This document shows positions 49,856-62,147 of a stretch of 64,000 bases of DNA, one piece after another (positions within the stretch are counted from its first letter, which is position 1; every line of letters starts with the position of its first letter). The translations under genes and the position numbers were made by a program. A model generated the notes under the pieces. The model did no database searches. It saw only the letters and a program-made list of their open reading frames with translations, and had not been told where the DNA came from. Source of the DNA: Dactylis glomerata (lineage: Eukaryota; Streptophyta; Magnoliopsida; Poales; Poaceae); assembly GCA_007115705.1 (NCBI GenBank), contig QXEO01000220.1, positions 15,531,624 through 15,595,623 of the forward strand, written 5' to 3'.

Positions 49856-51005
49856 AGGGGATTCAGGGGGGACTTGTTGAGAGTTGAGACAGACGTGGCA
49901 CAATAGAGAAATGATAACACTATGAAAAAACAAAAATGCAGTCCTCCTTTCAATCCTTGATTGCTGTCACAAGCACAAAGGCAGGCAGAGATTGAGGCCG
50001 GGGACATATGGTTCTCAGACCAAACGCCAGGTGCTCAGAATTCAAGTTCGTTGAATGACAAGCTGTTTCCGTCGCTTTCGCGCGCTTATGATGCCAGGCC
50101 AAGTCTCCACGACCCCCAAATCCTGAATTAATCTATCCGTTCACTTTTCTTAGAGCAGCAGAATTGAAAACACAGTGCGCTAAAGCTAATGCGTACTATT
50201 ATCTATTCAGAACTCTGATTGACATTTTCAACTGGGTTCTGAGCTCGAACGACCGCCACGATGTATAGACAATACTGCAATACTCCATGTATGGTCCACA
50301 TATTAAGCTCCTGTACATGGATCAGTGAGGAACACGAGGACTTCAGACAGCGCTGATCGATCAATCAAACACATAATGTCCTCTGAAATTGCTGACCAAT
50401 GCATGCTGAGTGACATCCGCAGATTAATTGACAGGTTCAGTTACTGAACTGTGCTCGATCCTCTCTTACATTTTGGTTGCAATCTGAACTCCAAAACCCT
50501 CCCATGTCTTCGTGGTTTCCAACTCAGCATGCACTGACTAGCAAGCAAAGAGTTCGTTGATGCCGGACTCGATTTGTTAAACCTGCGTCGTCGTCCGTCC
50601 GTCCACATTCTCTAAGCGGCGCAGCCTGCAAATACAGTGACGTCTTACCAAGATCGTGTCTCAAATCGCATCAATTCCTATTTGTTTTTGTGTTTTGTTC
50701 TGTCCATGATGATGCCAAGCTCTGATGTCTCGCTGCCACATCGCCGTTTCATCAACCGTGATTTGCTAGCTATCTAATTAATTAATTGAGATTAGGCTAG
50801 CTGTGGAGCTAGCTGCTAACCCCTGCAACACACTAATCATTTGCTTGTCCTTTTCCATGCATCACCAACCATTAACCAGCTCCTCCTCCACCTGCATCCT
50901 CATATACACACACCATCTCCATTGATCTCCTCTCTCATCACCTGATCCGCAGATCACCACCCCTCTCGCGCCCTCTTTCCTTCCTTCTCCAACTCACTGT
51001 CTCTC
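49856..51005. other. Intergenic region upstream of the PADRE gene
   Basis: About 1.15 kb of mixed-composition sequence. The final 250 bp are pyrimidine-rich (CTCCTCCTCC, CCATCTCC, CTCTCTCATC) and likely contain the PADRE promoter and leader; CATATACACACACC near 50900 is only a weak TATA candidate. I see no other gene or element. Confidence 0.4.
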
Positions 51006-51599
51006 ATGGGGAACAAGCCGTCGTGCATACCGTTGGCGCCCGTGCCGGGCACGTCGGCGGCGTCGACCAGCTGCAAGGTGATCCACGCCGACGGGAGGGT
51101 GACGCGGCTGGCGCGCCCGGTGCGGGCGTCGGAGCTGATGCTGGACAACCCGGGTCAGTTCGTGTGCGAGGCGTGCCGCCTCGCCGTCGGATGCCGCGTG
51201 CCGGGGGTGGCAGCGGACGAGCTCCTCCAGCCGCGCCGCGCATACTTCCTGCTCCCCATCGACATGCTCTACTCCGTGCTCACCGACGACGAGATGACCG
51301 CGCTCTCCGCCGCATCCCACGGCGCCCTGGCCGCGGCAACCTCGGCGTGGAAGAGGATCGTGACCAACACCACCGCCGCGAGACGACGGGGCGGCACTGC
51401 CGATAGGCAGACGAACGGCGACGGCGGCAGGGTGTTTCCGGTCGTCGGTCTGCTGCAGCTCCACGATGATCACGGCGGCAACAACGGAGCCGGGCACGCC
51501 TCGGCCGGCGCCAAGTCGCGCGGCGGCGCCGCCCCCGGCGGGCTGAGGAGGCACCGGTCGTGGAAGCCGGTGCTGGACACCATCGACGAGGCGCCGTGA
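51006..51599 (+). CDS. DUF4228/PADRE domain protein
   Basis: A single uninterrupted exon of 197 codons from ATG 51006 to TGA 51597. The N-terminus MGNKPSC carries Gly2 and a nearby Cys, a pattern for N-myristoylation and palmitoylation, suggesting membrane attachment. The PADRE (DUF4228) signature is visible: KVIHADGRVTRLARPVRASE, then NPGQFVCEA, then RAYFLLPIDMLYSVLTDDEM. A low-complexity Gly/His/Asn region follows, and the C-terminal RHRSWKPVLDTIDEA is the conserved tail of this plant family. Members are induced by pathogen and abiotic stress; biochemical function is unknown. Very GC-rich coding, typical of grass single-exon genes. A possible polyadenylation signal AATAAAG lies at about 51787. 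Confidence 0.9.
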   Translation: MGNKPSCIPLAPVPGTSAASTSCKVIHADGRVTRLARPVRASELMLDNPGQFVCEACRLAVGCRVPGVAADELLQPRRAYFLLPIDMLYSVLTDDEMTALSAASHGALAAATSAWKRIVTNTTAARRRGGTADRQTNGDGGRVFPVVGLLQLHDDHGGNNGAGHASAGAKSRGGAAPGGLRRHRSWKPVLDTIDEAP

Positions 51600-53700
51600 C
51601 GCGGCGGCCCGATCGCTTGGTGCTGTTGCTTAGTGTTAGGCAGCTAGTTTGAGCTGGCGCTCGAGTGTACATGAGTTAGCTTCTAGCTTCTTCTTTTCTC
51701 ATTTTTTCTTTCTCTGTAAAGTTGGCGTATATTCTTTTGGCCTGTGTCAAATTGACAAATACATACTTTCATAATCCACAAGTATACAATAAAGAAGATC
51801 CTGGACATCACACACAAATATTTACTCCATTTTATAATGGGCAACTGTTTACTGTATTGTAGTATATCATATTTGCCCATACTATTTTCATGGTGTTCCA
51901 TGATTGGATAGCCAGACGGCACACAGGTTGTAGGGAGCTAGCTGTGTGTTAGTACTTTGCAGGATATCTTTGTGCACTGGACCTCGGCTGTACATGCTAC
52001 TACTTGCCAATGCAAGGAACAAAATCAAGCAAGCCACAACTGGCCCTTACCTTATTCTAGTCCATGTTGCCTTGAAGCCAAACAACGAGATACTCCAAAA
52101 AGATAATATTCCAATGCACCATCCGCTCTGTACTTAATCAAGTGTTTTGGGAGGATATTTGATTAATCAGAAAGTCCACTGATGTGATCAAATTCCAGTT
52201 GTATACAGTTGGTTCTTAACATAACTTTGGCCCCTCTGATTGTCAATCTAGAAAATATTGTTACTATTCATTATTAAGTTGGGAAAGTCTCGCTACTCCC
52301 TCTAAACCACAAATGGAAGTCATTTTGACATTGTTGCAGTCTTCCATCAGTTTATATAAAAATGTTTCTTCAGATAAAAATAGTTGTATGTTACAAAAAG
52401 ATATTTCGCCTAACATAGAGATATATTGACGGGGTCGGTGCACTCTTAGAAGGAGTTCCGTTGATCTCTTGCCATAAAGTGATTAGAATCACCATCTCGA
52501 AGCCCGGTCTTCTGTGAAGTGCACTGCAACACCAATACCTCTCACCGGAGAACATTAATCTGAATATGGATTCTATTAGTCAGATATGGTAAAATGTATG
52601 TGTCAAAGAACATTAATTTGTACATGAATTTCATTAGTTAGATATGGAAACAATGTATGTGTGTCGCCTCCTTGGTGAAGGTGTTATAGATGTTCATTAG
52701 TTGAGCAAGCTCATGTATCCCCATAGACTATTTTTTAATCGATCTTTCATTCGGCCAGTTTGGAAATATTGATGCAAGTATGCATTATTCTTCGGAACGT
52801 GTTGTTTCGGAAGATTGACATGGAAAACTAGTGTGATAGGTGTTTATAGCTAACTCTTGTAGTCATCGTTTTGTCGATACTTTGACATACATCCAATGAG
52901 CCTATTTCTTAGCTATTTTCTTTATAGCTTGCGTTTTATTGCATGTCGTTTTATGCTTGTCAGTACTTCATTCACTCTCACTATAAGAAAAATTGTTATC
53001 ATGTGATGCTTTTGTAGTGACCAAGGATAAAATCGTATGGCTTTCAATCTGGACGATGACACTGGTGCATCAAAATAGGGTATCGAAATTTTGAGGGAGG
53101 CGGCCTAATCTCCTGCCGCAATTTCGTTGCAGCGCGTGAGCTCACGCCATCTTTGTGTGTTGCATCAGCTCATACACCGTGTGTTTTAGGATAACTTTGC
53201 ATGCTTTATCAACCAATAGACAAAGTTACAATTATCAACAAAGTAGCATGGGGTTCTAAGAGCCACAGGTGGCTCTCATGGATATAATGATAAAGCATGA
53301 TGAGCAAGATTGTGAGCCTCCCTTTTATATTTCCTTCCTTCAAAGGAGAACTCCACCTTCTGAAAATCTGAGCGATGTAGATTGATCTCTCTAACAATTG
53401 TCACGTATAATAACCTATACAAAAACAAAACTATACACACCGTGGTATGTACACACCCTTTCAAAAGCAAACACGTGTCTAACGGTGTTAGTTTTGCATG
53501 GAATCTTTTTACACTAGCCTCCACGGGCCCGAGCCACTCCCCTCTATCCTTATCATGTCGTTTCTCCTCGCAGATACTCTTATCAAAATCCACGGTCACA
53601 TAACATTCATACATATCATTTCAAATTCTGCTTAATCATCTAAGGAAAAAGAAAGGACAAACTGTATCCGTATCAGCAATGATTTTCCAATTTTTTGTCA
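51600..53700. other. Gene-free stretch downstream of PADRE
   Basis: The first 200 bp are PADRE 3' sequence. The remainder is AT-rich intergenic DNA. CTACTCCCTCTAAACCACAAATGG near 52294 looks like a Stowaway left end without a recognisable partner. A 58-bp tandem repeat lies at 52550-52663. No gene is supported. Confidence 0.45.
52550..52663. repeat. 58-bp tandem duplication, two diverged copies
   Basis: GAACATTAATCTGAATATGGATT (with ATTAGTCAGATATGG and AATGTATGTGTC) at 52550-52607 is repeated as GAACATTAATTTGTACATG at 52608-52663, with about seven differences. No coding meaning. Confidence 0.7.
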
Positions 53701-53951
53701 ATTTCCTACTCGAGTCAACAAGATCCAAACACGACACACATGTTTTGATCTACAAAATAAGACAAGATCCAATTAAGCCTGATGCACATGTGAAGTTCAA
53801 GAAAGACCAGTGGAGAATCAAGAAGAAAATCGATTGAAGAATAAGAACAAAATAGAGGTCGGATCCGGGGTAGCATGCCAAGATCCGTGGCCGCTATGGC
53901 TAGGATTAGCCCTCCACGACAGGGAACCAGTGGTGAGTCTGGTGTGGCAGG

Positions 53952-54708
53952 GAACTCCCGCCGCGAGCGCGCCATGGTGGCCATCGCCGCCGCCAGGCTG
54001 TCCCGCTTCGTGGCCTGCGCCGTCGCGTCGCGCCTCCTGGCCTTGGCCCGGCGCGCGAGCGCCCACAAAGCAAAGCCCGCGAACGACACCGCCACGAACG
54101 CCCCCGCCATCGTGGCGCCGGCCACGGCCGCGTGCTGGTGAGGATTGGCCCAGGGGCAGCGCGACGGTCTCGGCCTCCCCGGCGCCGCGCTGCGCCACAG
54201 CGTGAGGATGACGGCCTCGAACCCTGCCAGTGGCTTCCGGGAGACGGCGCGGGACATGTACACGCCCGCGAGTGTCGGCACGAAGCGCAGCACGGCGAGC
54301 TGGAGCGCCGGGATGCCGGACTGGAAGGCGCCGTAGAGCCAGCCGCAGAGCGCGTCGTGCCCTGCGCCCGAGCCGGCGCCGCGGAGGCGTCTGGAGACGG
54401 CGCGGGCGACGCCGTCGTCGTGGAGGAGCGCAGACGCGGGGTCGTCGGCCGTGGCGAGGGAGTCCGGAAGCGCGCCGCCGAGGATGACGGCGAGGGAGTC
54501 CGCGGATCTCGGTGTTGCCCTGGGTGGACGCGGAGAACCCGACGAACGCCGTCTCCTTAACATACCCCGCCAGATCGACCGGCGTGGACAGGACCAGCGC
54601 GGCGGGTCGCTTGGAGGAATAGGAGACGAAGACCTCCATGAGCAGCTTCTCCGCGTCGTACTCGATCCACGCGTAGACGGTGCGGCCGCTGGTGAGCTCG
54701 ACCCCTTC
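53952..54708 (-). pseudogene. L-type lectin receptor kinase remnant with inserted hyccin fragment
   Basis: Three pieces on minus: a legume-lectin C-terminal part (54708-54505: VELTSGRTVYAWIEYDAEKL to TAFVGFSASTQGNTEI); a hyccin-like part (about 54509-54177: DSLAVILGGALPDSLA, ASALLHDDGVARAVSRRL, WLYGAFQSGIPALQLAVLRF, TLAGVYMSRA, RKPLAGFEAVIL); and a transmembrane plus juxtamembrane part (about 54140-53952: AAVAGATMAGAFVAVSFAGF, LWALARRAKARRRD to RREF) of lectin kinase type. The lectin part is in a different frame from the other two, and no kinase domain follows. Hyccin is a PI4-kinase complex scaffold, with no functional link to lectin kinases. This is a chimeric remnant; the fusion mechanism is not visible. 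Confidence 0.65.
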
Positions 54709-56169
54709 GTTGTGAGCTCCTAGCCTCAGACGCCTCCCGTTCCTCCCAGCACCAGCAAAAAGAGATGGGCGCGGGAAGTACGGCTCCGGTGACCGGAGAT
54801 GGGGACGGGAAGGAGATCCACGAGGAGGAATCACGGTGGTGGGGATTGGGTAGGTGAGAGAGATGAGAGAGACATGGAGAGGATAAGGTGGGGAGTGGAG
54901 TGGCTGAGGGCGTGGATGCCGATGGTTTGATCCGTTAAATGGCCGTGAGTTGTTGCAAGAATCCAACGGTGGTGGAAAGAATCCAACGGTGATCAGAGGG
55001 TGAGTAGCTACCCAGGTGTGTACCAAATCCACTCTCATAACCTATATCATCCACTATGCGCAATACAACCTATTTACATTCACTAGCCACATGAATGTTC
55101 TGAAGAGCATTATTGAATTGGATGTCACGAGGTGCTTTCAGTTTGGGGAACGCTTAAAATCAGCCCACCGATCCGGGGAAAAGATCAGTCACTTCCTTCC
55201 TCCCCCGTGCAGCGCCTGCGCGACCCACCAGTGTGGCTTCTCCGTGGGAGCGCTGGCACACGAGTGCGCTGCCATCGGCCTGCTGCTTTGTTCCAGCTTT
55301 GAGCCCGAGGCCACCTCCTCTCGCTGCGAGCCTGAGCCCCTCTCCCCCTTCTTCTTCTTCTTCTTCCTTGGGGAAGCCTTGAGAGGTCAAGCTCATCAAT
55401 GACTATGGCCACAAAAGATTCGAACCAGGTTGTGTTCCGAGCCCAAAAAAGATGAGCAACCAATTGAATGTACCCGTGTTTACCTTCTTGAGTGCCGATG
55501 AGAGTCCAGCGAGCAGGATTCACGGTCGGCAACGGCGAATACGAGATCTGGTCCGCCATGGACAAGTTCTCCATGGTTTTTTATTCGATGTTATATTTGC
55601 TAGTTAATTTTGTAACAAACGTGTAATATTTTTTGTAGCAAAAGCACATATGAGATGTTATAATCTTTTTTACCTAGATCTGGTTCGCCATGGATAATTT
55701 TTTTCTAAATGTAACAAGCTCGTACTAATTTTGTTTGAAAGGTATACTCGGAATGTTGCAAACGTTTTGGTCCAAGTTCCGTGTTTCTCATATTTTTTTC
55801 AATGATGTTCCAAATGCTGCAAACATGTAATTTACCTTTTACTATAATTATCTATCTCTCTTGCTAAAATAGTTGGTGATTTTTGTTGTCAATCAATTTG
55901 GTAGAAAATAATGTTATTAATCACTTTCATTGTTTCAAACACATGGTTTTTATTGTCATAGGGTGCGTTTTTGTTGAACTAGTCTGTTATTTTTTTTTGT
56001 AAATCAATCTGCAGCAAAAAACTAGGATTATTTCAACTAATTTTATAATATTTACTTTTTCAAAAATGTTGAGACATTTTTGTTATAATAGCATTTTTTG
56101 TACGTGAGGGTTACATCTTTTTTGTTGAAATACTAGATATGACATAAATCTACCCACTGAATGAATAGG
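54709..56169. other. Gene-free stretch
   Basis: From 54709 to 55040 there is GC-rich sequence with the repeated AAGAATCCAACGGTG (near 54956 and 54976). Between 55560 and 56160 it is strongly AT-rich with scattered TTGTAACAAA/TGTTGAAA motifs, like relics of repeats. An in-frame Glu run at 55340-55400 is a CTT microsatellite, not a protein. No supported gene. Confidence 0.45.
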
Positions 56170-56223
56170 GTTAAGACCACAAACTGTTTTTTATAAAAAG
56201 CAAGGTACTAAAATTTAAGTTTG

Positions 56224-57364
56224 CTACATAAATCTGCGGAAATCCGTTTCGGAGCCCGGGACCAGATGAACCTGATCTGTGGACCAACTGGTGAGCGACA
56301 TGTAAGCTGAGATTGTCTGCAACTCTACACGTATAACCCGCGTACATCGATTTAGGAATAGTTTTTCCATCACGGGCGAGCGCATTGATTGCAGACGGTC
56401 TCGGTGGCAGACTCCCGGTCCAGCTACATCCCTGACACGGAGTCGCCGGAGCGAGAGCCGGTGCGGGTCCTCGTACACGGCGGAGGTGCCCCCGAGCCAG
56501 AACTTGCGGCCGCCGGACATGCTTATCCGCCCGCATCGGTGAGTGGGCTGTACACCGCGACCCCTTGCGGCGTCTTGGCCTTGACGGACCTGACGGCCGA
56601 ACCCCGGGAGCAGCCGCCGACGTAGAGCTTGTCGCCCACGCCGGTGACGGAGAACAAGGACCTCCCTCGGAGCGCGGACGCCCTGACCCGGCGCCACCGC
56701 TGTACGGCCATGTTGAGCGCGTGCACGGAGGCCGTGTTGGTGCCACCCCAGCCGCCGTCCCCTTCGACCCCGAACAAGAAAAGGCACGGCATCGTGGCCA
56801 CGTGCGGGCCCTCCCGGTGCAGGCGCAGGAGCTGCGACGCGACCGGCCACCGCCTGCACGCGCAGCGCACCAGTGAGCCAGCTCTGCACCGTCTCCAGCA
56901 GGTCGTCAGGTCAGGTAGCAGCGTCAGGGTCGGGGCCTCCTCTGCTGTGAGCTTGTGACCACTGCCGCAGCCGCATCCTCGACCCCGGCGTGCGTCCTTG
57001 GCATGTGACGGCAACGACGGCGGGTCCCTTCTTCCACGAGAAGCACTGGAGCGCACGCTCATCCTCGGCCACCCTGAGCAGCTCCGGCTCGTCGTCCCGT
57101 TACCTGTAGCTCGCCGGCGTGGCGGGGCGGGGTCGGCCTCATCGCAGGCGCAGACGCGACACCCGCCGGCTCCGCCCAGGGGCAGGTAGAAAAAAGCCCC
57201 TCCATATCCTCTCCCATTCTCGTCCGCCGCTGACGCCGCGCCGCTTGGTGGCGTCGGCAGCAGCAGCTCCAGGATAGGGGCGGGTCGTCCTCCTCCTCGG
57301 CTTGGAGCAGGGAGGACAGGCTGTTGCTTCCGGATATCTGCAGCGCCATCGCGGCTATAGACAT
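56224..57364 (-). pseudogene. F-box/kelch-type protein remnant, frameshifted
   Basis: Reading minus, an initial frame from 57349 gives MALQISGSNSLSSLLQAEEE and then MGEDMEGLF. A second frame (about 57000-56523) gives VASQLLRLHREGPHVATMPC, LFGVEGDGGWGGTNTAS and ALRGRSLFSVTGVGDKLYVG, which are kelch-like (a GG.Y repeat around DKLYVGG). A third frame (about 56520-56380) gives RKFWLGGTSAVYEDP. The three pieces lie in three frames, so at least two frameshifts break it. It resembles the F-box/kelch proteins of the At5g42350 type, in which kelch repeats bind substrates of SCF ubiquitin ligases. I did not see an F-box motif. Sequence errors could mimic the shifts. Confidence 0.55.
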
Positions 57365-58063
57365 GGGGCCAGCGCTGGGCTAGATAGTGTGCGGTGGCGT
57401 AGTGGTGGGTGGAGTCGGGTGCGGCGCGGAGGTGGAGGAGGAACAGCGCAGAGGAGCGCAAGGAGGGCCATGGTCGGATACCCCGCTCCCCCGCGTGGAC
57501 ACCGCTATTTGTAAGTCCTGTACCATGGTCTTCGTCCATCTGCATAACATGTTCCGCCGGTTCGCATACGCCAGCGCGATCCGTACTAGCCGGAGATGGA
57601 GCGTATTCATCATTTTTTTAGCTCGCGGCCTCGTGGGTTCTGACACATTTGGTCATCCCAACGCTCGTTTTCATGGTTCAGACATCGAGTTCATTTGCAC
57701 TCGGGAGCCCATAAATCTGCCCCTATAATATGACAACATGTTGATTTTGCAAAACTAAGGGGATTTTTTTTCGTCACGACCGATTTGATCTATTGAATGA
57801 CGATCATGCAATCGCGGTACAACTGAGCGACAACTAGCGTGCCCCCTTTTAGTTTCGGGCTAGGGCGGACAAGGAAGGTTTGCGGATATCAAATCATCCC
57901 GAATTCGTCTCCTAGGTCCTGGCTGGCCATTATGCGGGTTAACAATAACAACATACTTCCTCTTATTTTATACTAATTTAGTACAAAATTTACACATAGT
58001 CACCGACACTTATTCCCGATTAGAGAAAAATAGTGATTTTGTACAGAACGAGCACAAGACATA
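57365..58063. other. Intergenic region upstream of eIF3a
   Basis: No gene. Around 57955 ACTTCCTCTTATTTTATAC resembles a Stowaway end but I could not find its partner. The region between the kelch remnant and eIF3a holds no other recognised feature. Confidence 0.4.
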
Positions 58064-58095
58064 TGGGCCTGTAGATCCATTCCAACATAGGCCCA
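58064..58095 (+). promoter_or_regulatory. Site II-like promoter elements of eIF3a
   Basis: TGGGCCT at 58064-58070 and its inverse AGGCCCA at 58089-58095 form a pair of site II motifs (TGGGC[CT]), bound by TCP factors in plants and frequent in promoters of ribosomal-protein and translation genes. They lie about 430 bp upstream of the ATG and about 60-100 bp upstream of the likely transcript start. Confidence 0.5.
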
Positions 58096-58261
58096 ATCAA
58101 TCCACCCAAACTTGGCCGTCAATTTTGGTCCTGACGCCGCACGCAGCTCTCTCCAATAAACCCTGTCCGCCGCCTCCACTCCGTCCTCACCTCCGTCCCT
58201 GACGCACCGCCGCCCCGCCACCCCGCCGCCGCGCCGCCCCCTCGTCTCCGGCGATCTACAG

Positions 58262-58465
58262 GTACCGCCCCTTCCTCGGCACCCCCCATCAACACATCCC
58301 CTCACAGCACCCTATCTCACCCGATAGCGGCGCTCCGGCATCCCCGTCAATTTTCCCTGTTGATTTTCCCGATCGAACCAGGCGTTCGGTGGTTCGATGC
58401 ACGCCCTGCTGTTCCTGCGCCGTGAATCCGCGCGCTAACCCTTGTTTTTTGTGGCTGGGATGCAG
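58262..58465 (+). other. Predicted 5' UTR intron of eIF3a
   Basis: Donor CTACAG|GTACCG at 58261/58262 and acceptor GGGATGCAG ending 58465. It leaves a 36-bp leader before the ATG. Only the splice signals support it. Confidence 0.5.
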
Positions 58466-58501
58466 GAGTAGATCGTCGCGGGACAAGCCCCAGCCTCGAC
58501 C

Positions 58502-61500
58502 ATGGCGACATTCGCGAAGCCCGAGAACGCTCTCAAGCGAGCGGAGGGTGAGTCGCCGCGTTTGCCCTCTCGATTTGTTACCGAGCGATGATTGATTTCC
58601 GACTGTTGGTGCGGTGGCGCTGGGACGCCCCTGCTGCGGCTAGGGTTTGCTATGATGTTATTAGGACGACGATAGGCTGTTAGGTTTTGGTTCATCCGTT
58701 ACATTGTCACCTGCTAATCGTTAGTGCAATGTCACCTGGTCATTCTGTTTATAATGCGAGCGGTTCATTTGAAACATTGGGTTTTATCAGAATCATTGAG
58801 TTCACCTCACATAGGATAGACTCAGGAATAACTTCTCAGTGGTCATGTGCCTTTTGGGTTTTGTGGCTTGTTTCATAGACTGGTTATGCTCATTGTGCTG
58901 TTGTTAACGTGTCTGACCTGCAAAGCAGTCCTAAGCTAAGTTAAGCTTGTTTTGAGAATTTCAGTGGCTGCTGAAGGAACTAGTTGTTGTTATGTTCTCT
59001 TTTCTCGCTTGTCCCTTTTCCTGGAGGACGGCATAACTCTGCAACAACCAACTTTACGTTGACTTGAGCTTCATTTTATCTAAACTGATTAAGATGTTTC
59101 AGCAGAATTACACTGTCTCCTCGCACCAAAATAGTCATATTGCAGTTCTCCGCATGGCTTTCTTTTCTTATGCAAAATCTGAGATAAATCCAGATTTTCA
59201 TATTTCACTAAAAGACGCTCACGCTGTTTATCACCTTTTTTCACTCCAGAGTTGATACATGTTGGACAAAAGCAGGCAGCGCTGCAGGCGCTGCATGATC
59301 TCATTACATCAAAAAGATACCGGTCATGGCAAAAGCCTCTCGAGAAGATCATGATGAAGTATGTAGAGCTCTGTGTAGACCTAAGGAAAGGCAGATTTGC
59401 CAAAGATGGCCTTATCCAGTACAGAATTGTCTGCCAGCAAGTCAATGTGTCCTCTTTGGAGGAGGTCATAAAACACTTTATGCAACTCTCCAATGAGAAA
59501 GTTGAGGAAGCAAAGGCTCAGGCGCAAGCCCTCGAAGATGCTCTGGATGTTGAAGATCTGGAAGCGGACAAGCGCCCAGAGGACTTGATGCTCAGCTACG
59601 TCAGCGGGGAGAAAGGGAAGGACCGATCAGACAGAGAGTTTGTCACTCCATGGTTCAAGTTTCTGTGGGAAACATACAGGACGGTGCTCGAGATACTGAG
59701 GAATAATTCAAAGCTTGAAGCACTGTATGCTGTAAGATATTTTACTGCTTTGCCATTATCCTAGTCCTCATCATCTCGTTATACACTTCTGTTATGTTTC
59801 ATTTGGTTCTGGCGTTGGTTTTACTTGTATAATGGTATACCACATTTATGGTTCACTGAAACAGTCAAGTTATACACTGTTTTTGTTTGTAAAGAAATTA
59901 TTACATAGTGCACCAAATGGTCCAACAATGTTCGGGTTCCCGCTACTAATCAGCCAATTGCATCTGATTCATTGTAGTCTTTCTCTGTAGTCATTCTGCA
60001 TGCTACTGCATTTCAGAAATTTCTCTCTGATAGTTTTTACTACTGTAGCTTCAAGCATCTTTCCAAATGACAGCGTTGTTGGTTTTACCAGTAGCTTATG
60101 TCCCTATATACCTATCTATCCTTTTGTTTGTACATTTTCAAATGAACTATTTAATATCTTCTGCATATACTTATCATATATGCATTTTGTAGCCTATGTT
60201 ATTTCTCTTCACTCATCTATAGTACGACTTGATTGCATGAAAATAGTTTTTTACTAAATTCTTTGCACTAGCTGTCCCAATAAAAAAACTGCAAATAAAA
60301 ATAGGTTCTTGTATTTTTTTTACAATTTTGATTAATTGAGGGATCAATTACGCAGTCAACTTTATTAGATGGTAGCTTGGAGGATTAGAAATATAACTAT
60401 TGATTTCCAATTAGCTGTTTTTGCATTAATTGCGACTTCCTAAGTCTTAGTAATTATAGAGTTTGGTCCTTCTGCATTTTCCCTATTATTTCAGAAGTAA
60501 CTATATGGATTCTTGTGCACATACCCACCAATGCAGCAAGCTATCTCTTATTTACCATCTCTTTCTAATGAAAATATCAAGTACCAATTTGAGGTCCTGA
60601 ATACTATATGCTTTTCAGCAGCTAATATGTCTGTCCTTTTTAAACCTTTCGATATGCAGATGACTGCGCACAAGGCTTTTCAGTTCTGTAAGCAGTATAA
60701 AAGGTCCACAGAGTTCCGCAGATTGTGTGAGATTATTAGAAACCATCTTGCAAATTTGAACAAATATCGTGACCAGCGAGATCGTCCTGATCTGACTGCT
60801 CCCGAAAGCTGTCAGCTGTACCTTGATACTAGGGTTGAACAATTGAAAATTGCTACAGAACTTTCACTATGGCAGGTTTGTTCCATAACTTGTCTTATCT
60901 TCTAATGCTAAAGAAATAAAATTAACCAACCAAACTCTTCTTGCAGGAAGCTTTCCGATCTGTGGAGGATATCCATGGCTTGATGAGCTTAGTTAAGAGA
61001 ACTCCAAAACCATCCGTCCTGGTTGTATATTATGCCAAACTAACTGAAATATTCTGGATATCTGAGAGCCATCTGTATCACGCATATGCATGGTTGAAGC
61101 TTTTCAACTTGCAGAGGAGCTATAATAAGAACTTAAAACAGAATGATCTGCAATTACTAGCATCTTCTGTTTTGCTTGCTGCACTTTCTGTCACACCATA
61201 TGACCATAAATATGGTGCGTCTCATCTTGAGCTTGAAAATGAGAAAGAGCGTAGCTTGCGTATGGCCAACCTTGTCAATTTCTCCCTTGACTCCAAGCGT
61301 GAGAACAGAGAAATGGTTAGCTCCAGTGGTCATTGTAAATATATTTTTCTTAACGTAATTATTTGTTTTCTGATAATTCTCCTTTCCCCTTTTCAGGCTT
61401 CAAGGGCATCTCTTCTTGCTGAGTTGGTATGTCATGTTACCTTTTTTGGCTGCTGTTTTTATCATATGCTGCCAATCTTTTATATGTCTTGTTTGTTATC

Positions 61501-62094
61501 ACATCTATCGAGTCTTTTAATTCTGCCTTTCGTTGTGCATGTTTTGTCTTGGCCCTTTAGGGCCATCTGTAACACAAGCTGCTATTCATGGTGTTTTTTT
61601 TTCAAAAATGAAGGCAAAACTTTGCCTTATCCATTAATTAAGAAGGTGCCCAGTTAATTAGCGGAAAACCGGGCAAAAACCATATAACAAAACCAACATG
61701 GGCTGTGCCGACTCTTGCCACAGGGCCAAGCCCACTCAAGAAACGCATAACCACTAGGACCAAGGTCAAAACATCACTCCGCAAGACCGTACGGCCTCCC
61801 ACCAATGCCAGATAGAGGACGCTGTGACTGCTATGGGAGGAGCAGACACAGGATGCTGCAACGTTGATGAATAGCAATATTCTGGAAGTATACACAGTAC
61901 AGGGCATCTCTTTAAGGCATCCATGATATGCTGCCATGTTCGTCTGATAATTGAATTCACTTGCATCTCGTATGCTGCAATTTTTTCTCTAATACATCTG
62001 TGCTTATAATTTGTTGTTGTGTCATAATGTACTTACATTGTGATTTTCTAATTTCGAACATGTTGCTTAGCCAACTAACACACACACACACACA

Positions 62095-62147
<53 letters not shown>

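Noticed and set aside
53818..55038. 406-codon minus-strand frame
   Set aside because: Only residues ~111-178 are lectin-like. The rest is out-of-frame reading of the hyccin part and of GC-rich flank.
55320..55400. Glu-rich peptide frame
   Set aside because: It is a CTT/GAA microsatellite with no conserved surroundings.
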